From NCBI RefSeq assembly GCF_003932505.1, contig NZ_QZMU01000001.1, positions 992,001 through 1,056,000 of the forward strand: 64,000 nucleotides of DNA, in the 5' to 3' direction. Below are positions 57,669-64,000 of this stretch, in pieces; the stretch's first letter is position 1; each line of letters starts with the position of its first letter. The translations under genes were made by a program, and so were the position numbers. The notes below the pieces were generated by a model, which was not told the origin of the DNA, did not search any database, and saw only the letters and a program-made list of their open reading frames with translations. This DNA is from Thiohalobacter thiocyanaticus. Lineage in GTDB: Bacteria; Pseudomonadota; Gammaproteobacteria; Thiohalobacterales; Thiohalobacteraceae.

Positions 57669-58928
57669 CTACCCCTTGATCTCCTCCACCCGCCAGGTAT
57701 CCAGGAAGCGCTGCTGGGACTCGGTCAACGCGTCGATCCCGATGCCCAGCGTCTGCAGCTTGATCTCCGCCACCTGCCGATCCACCAGGTCCGGCACCGC
57801 ATGCACACCGGGCGTCAGCTCGTCGGCGTGCTGGTGCAGATGCAGCGCGGCCATGAACTGCATGGCAAAGGTCTGGTCCATCACTTCCACCGGATGCCCC
57901 ATGGCGGTCGGGGTGGCCAGGTTCACCAGCCGGCCCTCGGCGACCAGGTTCAGCTCACGGCCGTCGGCCAGGCGGAAGGCCTCGATGCCGGGCCGGACCT
58001 CCTCCCGTGTCACGGCCAGTTCCGCCAGGGCGCGGGCATCGATCTCGACGTTGAAATGCCCGGCATTGGCCAGCAGGGCACCGTCGCGCATACGCTCGAA
58101 ATGTTCGCGCCGGATCACCTCGCGGTTGCCGGTGGTGGTGATGAAGATCTCGCCCCATGCCGCAGCCTCGGCCATGGTGGCCACCCGGAAGCCGGCCATG
58201 TGTGCGCGCAGGGCCTGGCGCGGCTCGATCTCGGTCACCGTGACCTGCGCGCCCAGGGCGCGGGCCTTGTGGGCGATGCCCTGGCCGCAGTCGCCGTAGC
58301 CGGCCACCACCAGCTGTTTGCCGGCCAGCAGCAGATTGGTGGTCAGCAGCAGGTTGGTCAGGGAGGATTCACCGGTGCCGTGGATGTTGTCGAACTCGTG
58401 TTTCATCGGCGTGTCGTTGACGGCATAGGCGGGAAAGCTCACCGCCCCCTCGCGCGCCATGGCCTGCATGCGCTGCACGCCGGTGGTGGTCTGCTCACAC
58501 ATGCCGCGCAGCCCCGGCAGCAGCTCCGGACGCCGGTGCACCAGGCAGGCCGTCAGCTCGGCGGCGTCGTCCAGGATCAGGTCGGGCCCGTGTTCCAGCG
58601 CGGCCAGATGCAGCTCCAGCAACCGTTCCTCGCTCACCCCGCGTTCGGCATAGCCGCTGATGCCGTCCTGTTCGTTGAGCGCGGCGACCACGTCGTCCTG
58701 GCTCGAACCGGGCTCGCTGCCGGTAAAGACCACGCCCGCCCCGGCCGCCGCCAGGGTCTCCACAAACACGCCGGTCTTGGCTTCGATATGGGAACAGACA
58801 GCGATGGTCAGCCCGGCAAAGGGCCGTGTCCCGCCATAACGACGGCGCAGCTCGGCGTGCACCGGCATGTGCGCCCGGGCCCAGGCCAGCTTGCGGCGGC
58901 CGGTTTCGATATTGGGGGAGGATGACAT
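57669..58928 (-). CDS. ahcY: Adenosylhomocysteinase, short form
   Basis: This 419-residue SAH hydrolase splits S-adenosylhomocysteine into adenosine and homocysteine. The NAD motif GYGDCGQGIAHKARALG is near residue 212; HPVEVMDQTFAMQ, NAGHFNVEID and EFDNIHGTGESS are family hallmarks. It ends at LTESQQRFLDTWRVEEIKG and lacks the C-terminal KPDHYRY arm of most bacterial enzymes, as do the archaeal and Thermotoga forms. I start at the ATG at 58928; a longer frame is open to 58970. No SAH riboswitch is recognisable upstream. Confidence 0.92.
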   Translation of the reverse strand: MSSSPNIETGRRKLAWARAHMPVHAELRRRYGGTRPFAGLTIAVCSHIEAKTGVFVETLAAAGAGVVFTGSEPGSSQDDVVAALNEQDGISGYAERGVSEERLLELHLAALEHGPDLILDDAAELTACLVHRRPELLPGLRGMCEQTTTGVQRMQAMAREGAVSFPAYAVNDTPMKHEFDNIHGTGESSLTNLLLTTNLLLAGKQLVVAGYGDCGQGIAHKARALGAQVTVTEIEPRQALRAHMAGFRVATMAEAAAWGEIFITTTGNREVIRREHFERMRDGALLANAGHFNVEIDARALAELAVTREEVRPGIEAFRLADGRELNLVAEGRLVNLATPTAMGHPVEVMDQTFAMQFMAALHLHQHADELTPGVHAVPDLVDRQVAEIKLQTLGIGIDALTESQQRFLDTWRVEEIKG

Positions 58929-59024
58929 TTCCAGCTCCGGTGATTTCCGCGGCCGGACAGTGTGCAACAAGCTGGAGGACGGGACAAATTCCGGGACTAG
59001 GGAGTGAGGGCCTCTGACTTAATC

Positions 59025-59052
59025 CGTCATCCCGGCTTTCGCCGGGATGACG
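59025..59052. repeat. Short family A palindrome
   Basis: CGTCATCCCGGC...GCCGGGATGACG, a single hairpin in the gap before ahcY. Confidence 0.75.
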
Positions 59053-59178
59053 GAAGGGAGAGGTGGGTGGCCTTTTTCAGGTCAAGAGATGGTAGGCCGG
59101 GATAAGCGAAGCGTTCCCGGCAATCGTCGTCAACACCGGAAACGGGCCATATGGCCCTTATTCCGGCCTACGGCCTCC

Positions 59179-59745
59179 TCACTCTCCAAACGTCTCCCGC
59201 AGCCGCCGCACGGTGGCCGGGCCGACACCGCGGATGGCCAGCAGGGTTTCATCGGCGCTGTTGCGCACGATGTCCGGACTGCGCACGCCGGCGGTGTAAA
59301 GGGCCCGGGCGATGCGCACGTTCACCCCGGCCTGGCGCAGCTCATTGAGGAATGCTCGGGGTGACACCCGCGGTTGCGGCCGTGCCTGCGGCGCAGCGGG
59401 CCGCGCAGGCGCCGGTGACACGGTAACAGCGGGAACCGGCTGCGCGAACACCGCCGATGCCGGCGGGCGCCGGGCGATATTGAACAGAAAATGCGCCGTG
59501 GCCATCAGGCCCGCCGAGCCGAGCACCGCCGCCAGTTGGGCACCGGCAGTCCCGCCCTGCAGGCCATGCAGCAGCACGCCGAGCCCGAGCAGCGCGAACA
59601 CAGCGGCCTGGCAGCGAAATGCCAGCCTCCAGCGCTGTTCAGCCCCGGCCGGCAGCCAGGCCTGCAGGCGCTGCGCCAGGGCGGCGAAGGCCAGATCGAA
59701 CAGGGTCGGTTCCCGGTAGAGATTGTCGTGGTGACTTGTGTACAT
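59179..59745 (-). CDS. Membrane protein with C-terminal helix-hairpin-helix
   Basis: The 188-residue protein has two hydrophobic helices (about residues 46-85), a proline-rich linker and a C-terminal helix-hairpin-helix region (AGVNVRIARALYTAGVRSPD, then LLAIRGVGPATVRRLRETFG) like those that bind DNA in a sequence-independent way. A strong GGAGGTGA seven bases before the ATG at 59745 decides the start. It is 152 bases downstream of the zinc permease gene. Function unknown; a membrane-anchored DNA-binding role is an inference. Confidence 0.7.
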   Translation of the reverse strand: MYTSHHDNLYREPTLFDLAFAALAQRLQAWLPAGAEQRWRLAFRCQAAVFALLGLGVLLHGLQGGTAGAQLAAVLGSAGLMATAHFLFNIARRPPASAVFAQPVPAVTVSPAPARPAAPQARPQPRVSPRAFLNELRQAGVNVRIARALYTAGVRSPDIVRNSADETLLAIRGVGPATVRRLRETFGE

Positions 59746-59897
59746 GGCGTGATCACCTCCCTGAAGTGTTGCGGCCATCCTTGCCCGGAGCACAGTCACG
59801 GACCGTGATCCGGCTCGCAGTTCGGCTCCGCCGCGACGAAATCATGACGCACCGACTGGAGAACTGTGATCGATTTCACAGGTTGTGGTCGTTCCCG

Positions 59898-60686
59898 TCA
59901 ACGGGCGCGGGCGGATGGCGCCGGCCGGGTTCGCCGCCAGCGCGGGACCGTCGCCAGCAGTGCGACCAGTGCATAGCTGACCACCAATACCGGCCCGGCC
60001 GGCCAGTCGTACCACAGCGCCGCCATCAACCCGGCCAGTATCGCCACCGCCGCGCTGGTCCAGGCCACGGCCAGGGCGCGGCCGGGCCAGGCCGCCGCCG
60101 CCAGCGCCGGCAGGATCAGGCTGGCGAAGACCACATAGACCCCGGCCAGTTGCACCGAGGCGGTCACGGCCAGGGCGAACAGCAGATAGAAACCCATGCC
60201 GCCGCGCCAGCGCGGCCGGGCGAACCAGGCCAGCAGCACCAGGCCATACACAGGTAAGGCCAGGCCCAGCTCATTCCAGCCCACGAACAGCAACTGGCCG
60301 GACAGCAGGTGCTGGATCGCCTCGCCGCCGTGGGGGTGGTCGGCCAGCAGCAACAGGGCCAGCGAGGCCGCCAGCACGAAGCTGCTGCCGATCAACGCCT
60401 CCTGCTGTGCCGGCAGCCGGCGCTCGGTCCAGTGGAACAGCAGCGACGCGCCCAGCGCGCAGCCGAGCGCCACCGCCTGCAGCATCCAGCCCGCCGCGCC
60501 CGGCCAGTACAGCTCCATCACCACCAGCCCCAGACCGGCGATCTGGGCGATGGCCAGGTCGATGAAGATGATGCCGCGGCGCAGCACTTCCAGCCCCAGC
60601 GGGGCATGGGTGACGGCGATCGCCAGGCCCGCGACCAGTGCCGGCAGCAGGATCTCCAGCATTTCAGGGCTTACTGAGACAATCAC
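59898..60686 (-). CDS. ABC-3-type metal ABC transporter permease (ZnuB-like)
   Basis: The 262-residue permease has about seven to eight hydrophobic helices. It has the ABC-3 pattern with an early HAPLGLEVLRRGIIFIDLAIAQIAGLG and later LSGQLLFVGWNELG and VVFASLILPALAAAA. AAGGAGG eight bases before a GTG at 60686 suggests that start; an ATG at 60662 would drop eight residues. The start region lies within one end of the inverted repeat at 60671-60940. With the binding protein upstream it should import zinc or manganese, but no ABC ATPase gene is present in the window. Confidence 0.85.
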   Translation of the reverse strand: MIVSVSPEMLEILLPALVAGLAIAVTHAPLGLEVLRRGIIFIDLAIAQIAGLGLVVMELYWPGAAGWMLQAVALGCALGASLLFHWTERRLPAQQEALIGSSFVLAASLALLLLADHPHGGEAIQHLLSGQLLFVGWNELGLALPVYGLVLLAWFARPRWRGGMGFYLLFALAVTASVQLAGVYVVFASLILPALAAAAWPGRALAVAWTSAAVAILAGLMAALWYDWPAGPVLVVSYALVALLATVPRWRRTRPAPSARAR

Positions 60687-60940
60687 AAACAAAGCCTCCT
60701 TCAGCGGGTCTCTGGGCGGTCAGCCCGCAAGGCGCGACGGCGCCGGCATAGCCATTCTATGTCAAGCCGGCGCAACGCCGCGGATGGCCGCCCGGAGACC
60801 CGCCCACAGGGAGCCACACAAATGGCGTAGCTCCGCGTTACAGCGCTTGCCAAGGGCCTGGCCATTGCCTGCGCACTGCGCCTTGATCTACGCCATTTGT
60901 GTGGCTCTGAATGAGGCTTAGTTTGTGATTGTCTCAGTAA
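60671..60940. repeat. Nested palindromic element between permease and binding-protein genes
   Basis: Outer ends TTACTGAGACAATCACAAAC (60671-60698, 28 bases) and their complement (60913-60940) match with one mismatch. Inside are two palindromes: 60706-60802 (GGGTCTCTGGGCGG / CCGCCCGGAGACCC) and about 60812-60906 (GAGCCACACAAATGGCGTAG / CTACGCCATTTGTGTGGCTC). The right outer end encodes the last residues of the binding protein (VTETITN); the left end holds the permease start. Confidence 0.9.
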
Positions 60941-61841
60941 CACGCACCGACTCCAGCTGCTGCAGGGTGTGTTCGAACAGGGTGAACAGGTCGTCCACCC
61001 CTTCGGCCCCACCGACCGTGTAGGGCAGCACCCGCACCGGCAGTCCGGTCCTTTCAGCCAGCCAGTCGGCGGCGTCCGGCGGCGCATAGGGCGTGCGCAG
61101 GATCACCGCCACCGGCTGGCTGCGCACTGTCTGCAGCAGCCCCTCCAGATGCGCCCCGGTGGGGGGGATGCCCGGTCGCGGCTCCAGCGCCGCCACCTCG
61201 CGCAGGCCCAGCCAGCCGATGAGATAGTGCCAGGCCTGGTGATGCACGATCACGGGCAGCCCCTGCAGCCGCGCGCCACGCGTCTCCCAATCCGCCACGG
61301 CCACCTGCCAGCGTCGGCGGAAATCTTCCAGACGGTCCTGGTAAAGGCCGGCCCGGGTGGAGTCGACAGCCTGCAGCCGCGCAGCCAGCTCCCCGGCGAC
61401 CTGATCGATGTTATGTGGATCCAGATGCAGATGGGGATTGCCCTCGGGATGCACATCACCCTGGCTGCGGTCGACACGTTCAGGCACATCACGCAGCTCG
61501 ATCACCGAAGCCGCCAGCAGATAGCCGTCTGTTCCGGGACTGATGGCGCGGTTGCCCGCCTTCTGCAACAGCACCGGCAGCCAGCCCGTCTCCAGCCCGC
61601 CGCCACTGCACACCAGCAGATCGGCCCGGCGCAGGGCGGCGATCAGGCTGGGTCGGGCACGGATGTAGTGCGGGTCCTGACGGGCGTGGGTGGCGGCGAA
61701 GACCGTCACCGCCTCGCCGCCGATCTCCTCCGCCAGCGCGGCCCATTCGGGCTCGCAGGCGAACACCTGCACCGGGTCCGCTGCACGGGCCATGCCCGAC
61801 ATGAGCAGCAATACCGCTGCGACTGTGAACACATATCGCAT
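60918..61841 (-). CDS. Zinc/manganese ABC transporter substrate-binding protein (ZnuA-like)
   Basis: This 307-residue cluster A-I binding protein has a signal peptide cleaved near ARA-AD. Metal ligands are visible: His58 (QDPHYIRARPS), a histidine in VHHQAWHYLIG and an acidic residue in YTVGGAEGVDDL. A short His-rich loop (DVHPEGNPHLHLDPHN) is typical for zinc-type members. It is the first gene of the unit znuA-like, permease. An outer-membrane porin lies 200 bases further upstream. Confidence 0.88.
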   Translation of the reverse strand: MRYVFTVAAVLLLMSGMARAADPVQVFACEPEWAALAEEIGGEAVTVFAATHARQDPHYIRARPSLIAALRRADLLVCSGGGLETGWLPVLLQKAGNRAISPGTDGYLLAASVIELRDVPERVDRSQGDVHPEGNPHLHLDPHNIDQVAGELAARLQAVDSTRAGLYQDRLEDFRRRWQVAVADWETRGARLQGLPVIVHHQAWHYLIGWLGLREVAALEPRPGIPPTGAHLEGLLQTVRSQPVAVILRTPYAPPDAADWLAERTGLPVRVLPYTVGGAEGVDDLFTLFEHTLQQLESVRVTETITN

Positions 61842-61860
61842 TGAGACTCTCCCTTACAGC

Positions 61861-62035
61861 GCGACAGCAACGCAGAGGACATTTATGCCCTGTGGGTACA
61901 GAGACGCGGAGGCGGGAATCCAGTGACCGCGGAGGTCTCTGGATCCCCGCCTCCGCGGGGATGACGCAGCATAAGTGCCTTTCGGTGCAGCCCTCAAAGA
62001 TCTTTGGTCTCCGCGTTCTCTGCGTTTTTGCCGCC
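61861..62035. repeat. Family E repeat enclosing a family A unit
   Basis: Inverted ends AGCAACGCAGAGGAC and CTCTGCGTTTTTGCC bracket a family A unit (61903-61966). This fills the gap between the porin and binding-protein genes. Confidence 0.65.
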
Positions 62036-62041
62036 GACCAA

Positions 62042-63400
62042 TCAATATTTATGTGCCCCGTGCGCCCCCAGGCTCATGATGTACTGCAGAATGAACTGGT
62101 CATCCTGCAGCCCATCGCTCAACTCCTCGCGGTTGTACTGCAGCCGGACCCGACTGAACTCGCTGTGGGTCCAGTCCAGCATCAGGGCATAGGCTTCGGG
62201 GTCATGACCACCGCCGTCCAGCGCGCTACCGACCAGTCCGGCGGGCACCTCCGGCGCCTGCAACCGGCTGTAACGCGCACCCACGCGCCATTGCGGCCGG
62301 AATTTGTAGACCGCCTGGACATAGCCCCCGTTGACCGCGTCGTCGAAGCGCACGGGGCCGGCACCGACGTCATAGCTGCCGTCCTCGTCCCGGCGGAAGA
62401 ACTCGCCCTGCAGGGTCAGTTCCTGGTTGCGCGCATTGCCGGTCGGTGCCCAGGTATAGCGCAGATCGGCCACATACAGATCGGTGTCACCGCTGAAACT
62501 GACATCGCCTTCGTTGGTCACCCGGCCGGCGGCCTCGCCCGACAGCACATAGGCCCCGATGCGCCAACTCTGGTTGAAACCGATGTCCCCGCCCAGGCGG
62601 CCGAACAGCGACCAGGCCTCCGGACCGCTGCCGCCGGTCTCGCCGAAGGGCAGATCGTCGCCGCGGAACAGGCCGCCGCCGATCTCCGAATACAGCGCGG
62701 TCGGCAACACATAGGAAAATTCCACGCCGTCGTCATTATAGGTATTGTCGAGAAACACCCGGTTCGGCAGGGGCCGGTCGGCGAAGTCGTCCGCATGTGA
62801 GTGATGTTCGTTGAGATAGCCGAGGGTCCAGAAGGCACGGCCCGCCTTCAGGCTCAATCCGGTCGGCAGGCCGGCACCGCCCAGCGTCTGGAAATAGGCC
62901 GCCTCGAGTTCGACCTTGTCCTCGCCTTCCTCGCGCACGATCGCTGCCGTCATGGAGCCGTAGAATTTGTCATCGACGCTGGCGGCGACATTGAGTTCGG
63001 ACTCGTCAACGGCCAGGCCCTCGCGGCCGCGCTCGCCCTCCTCGCCCGTGCCGAAACCGGCAATTTCACTATCACTCTCGGAAAAAGCCGAGAAGCGGCC
63101 GTTGAGGATCACACCGATGGAGGGGTTGAACTCGTTGCCGTAGACCCTGCGCCGCTGAGCGGCCGGCGCACCGGCCGCCGCGGCGGGTTCGGCGACGGCA
63201 GCCGGCGGCTGTTCCGACCGTGTCTCCAGTCGTTCCAGCTTGCCTTCCAGCTCGGCGATACGCGCCTCGTAGGCCTGGCGCATGGCCCGGATCTCGGCCC
63301 GCACGGCGGCCAGTTCATCCTGTTCGACATCCGTGGCGGCGGCCGGCGTCACCACGATCATGGCTGCAGCGCCCAGCGCTGCACGCTTGAAGGTATGCAT
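62042..63400 (-). CDS. Outer-membrane porin-like protein
   Basis: The 452-residue protein has a signal peptide (ALGAAAMIVVTPAAA-TD), a short coiled coil (ELAAVRAEIRAMRQAYEARI) and then a beta-barrel with alternating strands and a C-terminal Tyr preceded by LQYIMSLGAHGAHKY. The ATG at 63400 gives the right signal peptide. Barrel proteins of this type are often found beside zinc ABC systems. The neighbouring binding protein suggests a role in zinc uptake through the outer membrane, but no TonB box is seen and general porin function is possible. Confidence 0.78.
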   Translation of the reverse strand: MHTFKRAALGAAAMIVVTPAAATDVEQDELAAVRAEIRAMRQAYEARIAELEGKLERLETRSEQPPAAVAEPAAAAGAPAAQRRRVYGNEFNPSIGVILNGRFSAFSESDSEIAGFGTGEEGERGREGLAVDESELNVAASVDDKFYGSMTAAIVREEGEDKVELEAAYFQTLGGAGLPTGLSLKAGRAFWTLGYLNEHHSHADDFADRPLPNRVFLDNTYNDDGVEFSYVLPTALYSEIGGGLFRGDDLPFGETGGSGPEAWSLFGRLGGDIGFNQSWRIGAYVLSGEAAGRVTNEGDVSFSGDTDLYVADLRYTWAPTGNARNQELTLQGEFFRRDEDGSYDVGAGPVRFDDAVNGGYVQAVYKFRPQWRVGARYSRLQAPEVPAGLVGSALDGGGHDPEAYALMLDWTHSEFSRVRLQYNREELSDGLQDDQFILQYIMSLGAHGAHKY

Positions 63401-63473
63401 TGAAGATTCTCCCGTTATGTACAGTTTCACTGCCACCGGCACACAGACACGGCGGCGGCGCGTTCAAGGGCTG

Positions 63474-63797
63474 TCAGACGAACGGGAGACGGGGCGGCGC
63501 GCGGGGCTGTGCCGGCGAAAAGGGGCTTGCGGAATGAACGTCAGCGGGTACATGGGCCGGCGCGACCTGCAGCATGAGGTCGCAGGCGCCGGCAGGCAGC
63601 GCAGCGGCAACGCCGTCGCCGCCGTGCTTGGCAAAGTGCAGCACATCGCAGGCCTGACCGAAGTGCTCGTGCGCGGTAAAGGCATGCTCGGCCGCGTGTG
63701 CCAGGCTCGCGAACTGCATGCCGGCGAACAGCAGCAACAGCGCCGCCAGGACACGGCGTCCCCGGGAGGTTGCAAGATGACGGCGCAGGTTCGACAT
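63474..63797 (-). CDS. Small exported histidine-containing protein (DUF2946-like)
   Basis: The 107-residue product has an N-terminal signal segment (RVLAALLLLFAGMQFASLAHA) and a mature part with several histidines (AEHAFTAHEHFGQACDVLHFAKHGGDG) and two cysteines. Such small periplasmic proteins are found next to metal uptake genes and may bind zinc or copper. It precedes the porin gene by 73 bases on the same strand, so it is probably co-transcribed with it. The ATG at 63797 is preferred over a longer frame from 63836. Confidence 0.65.
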   Translation of the reverse strand: MSNLRRHLATSRGRRVLAALLLLFAGMQFASLAHAAEHAFTAHEHFGQACDVLHFAKHGGDGVAAALPAGACDLMLQVAPAHVPADVHSASPFSPAQPRAPPRLPFV

Positions 63798-63902
63798 GGC
63801 CAAAGAGCATAACCCAAAGCCGGCCGGGGTCAACACCGCGTTTCGCAGCCGGGAGATGGAATCTGTCTATCTCCGGTTCGAGGGGTTACAATTTACAAAT
63901 CG

Positions 63903-63990
63903 ATAGCCACGGAATACACGGAAAGCACGGAAAATATGAATTCAATGATATGTAGGTCGGGTTAGCCCGTAGTGCGTAACCCGACACAAG
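63903..63990. repeat. Family D end and family C unit at the window edge
   Basis: TAGCCACGGAATACACGGAAAG (63904 on) is followed by a family C unit GTAGGTCGGGTTAGCCCGTA (63951-63985), the same order as at 29926-30006. The matching right end would lie outside the window. Confidence 0.75.
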
Positions 63991-64000
63991 AACCGCGGCC

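Noticed and set aside
58929..59178. SAH riboswitch before ahcY
   Set aside because: The gap holds a family A hairpin and GC-rich sequence, but not the conserved core of an SAH riboswitch.
63400..63474. Zur box upstream of the porin gene
   Set aside because: A GTTATGTACAG-like stretch is present, but it lacks the inverted symmetry expected of a Zur operator.

Overview
The window is a 64 kb chromosomal segment of a GC-rich gammaproteobacterium. The housekeeping order ispH-fkpB-lspA-ileS-ribF-murJ beside rpsT, and proB-obgE-rpmA-rplU beside ispB, is typical of Gammaproteobacteria. So is a minor-pilin block next to thiO and ispH. A two-domain sulfurtransferase, a DsrC-family protein and many short palindromic intergenic repeats fit a sulfur-oxidising relative of the Chromatiales/Ectothiorhodospiraceae. 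That placement is an inference from gene content and was not computed.

Layout. 1-4.4 kb: the end of a sigma-54 activator, then small stand-alone genes (CIA30, ferritin-like, SatD with a membrane partner, YegP-like). 4.4-11.7 kb: tRNA-Thr, then a minus-strand set of amidotransferase, transcarbamylase, 40-residue membrane peptide, Na+/solute symporter, cysteine hydrolase and N-carbamoyl amino-acid hydrolase. Four of these are joined by 4-base stop/start overlaps. The transcarbamylase keeps its carbamoyl-phosphate site but has lost the aspartate-recognition motif. I propose that the set makes, imports and recycles a carbamoylated amino-acid amide such as the osmolyte N-alpha-carbamoylglutamine 1-amide; this is the most novel candidate system here. 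12-25 kb: thiO, a prepilin, two consecutive FimT/PilW/PilX/PilV sets, PilY1 and PilE (type IV pilus priming complex). 25-37.9 kb: isoprenoid, lipoprotein, tRNA-charging, flavin, murein, ribosomal and GTPase genes. 37.9-41 kb: tRNA-Pro, a HicAB toxin-antitoxin pair and a lexA-dinB SOS operon with GTTC-N7-GTTC boxes. 41-51.4 kb: a signalling region with two Crp/Fnr regulators, a REC-PAS-GGDEF protein, a sigma-54 response regulator lacking its phospho-acceptor, two lipoproteins, a PAS protein and a CheB-CheR-PAS protein. 51.6-59.8 kb: GIDE/LemA, sulfurtransferase, cysteine-less DsrC-like fusion, Rrf2 regulator, ispG, ahcY and a helix-hairpin-helix membrane protein. 59.9-63.8 kb: a zinc-type ABC binding protein and permease, an outer-membrane porin and a small secreted protein.

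Intergenic DNA is rich in short palindromic repeats of at least six families, often nested inside one another. They have altered gene ends: a repeat ends just before a prepilin start, and a repeat-derived tail lengthens DinB.

Caution on sequence quality. rpsT, thiO and pilY1 carry frameshifts, and around 12-12.9 kb reading frames also break up. A frameshift in the normally indispensable rpsT suggests local consensus errors rather than true pseudogenes.
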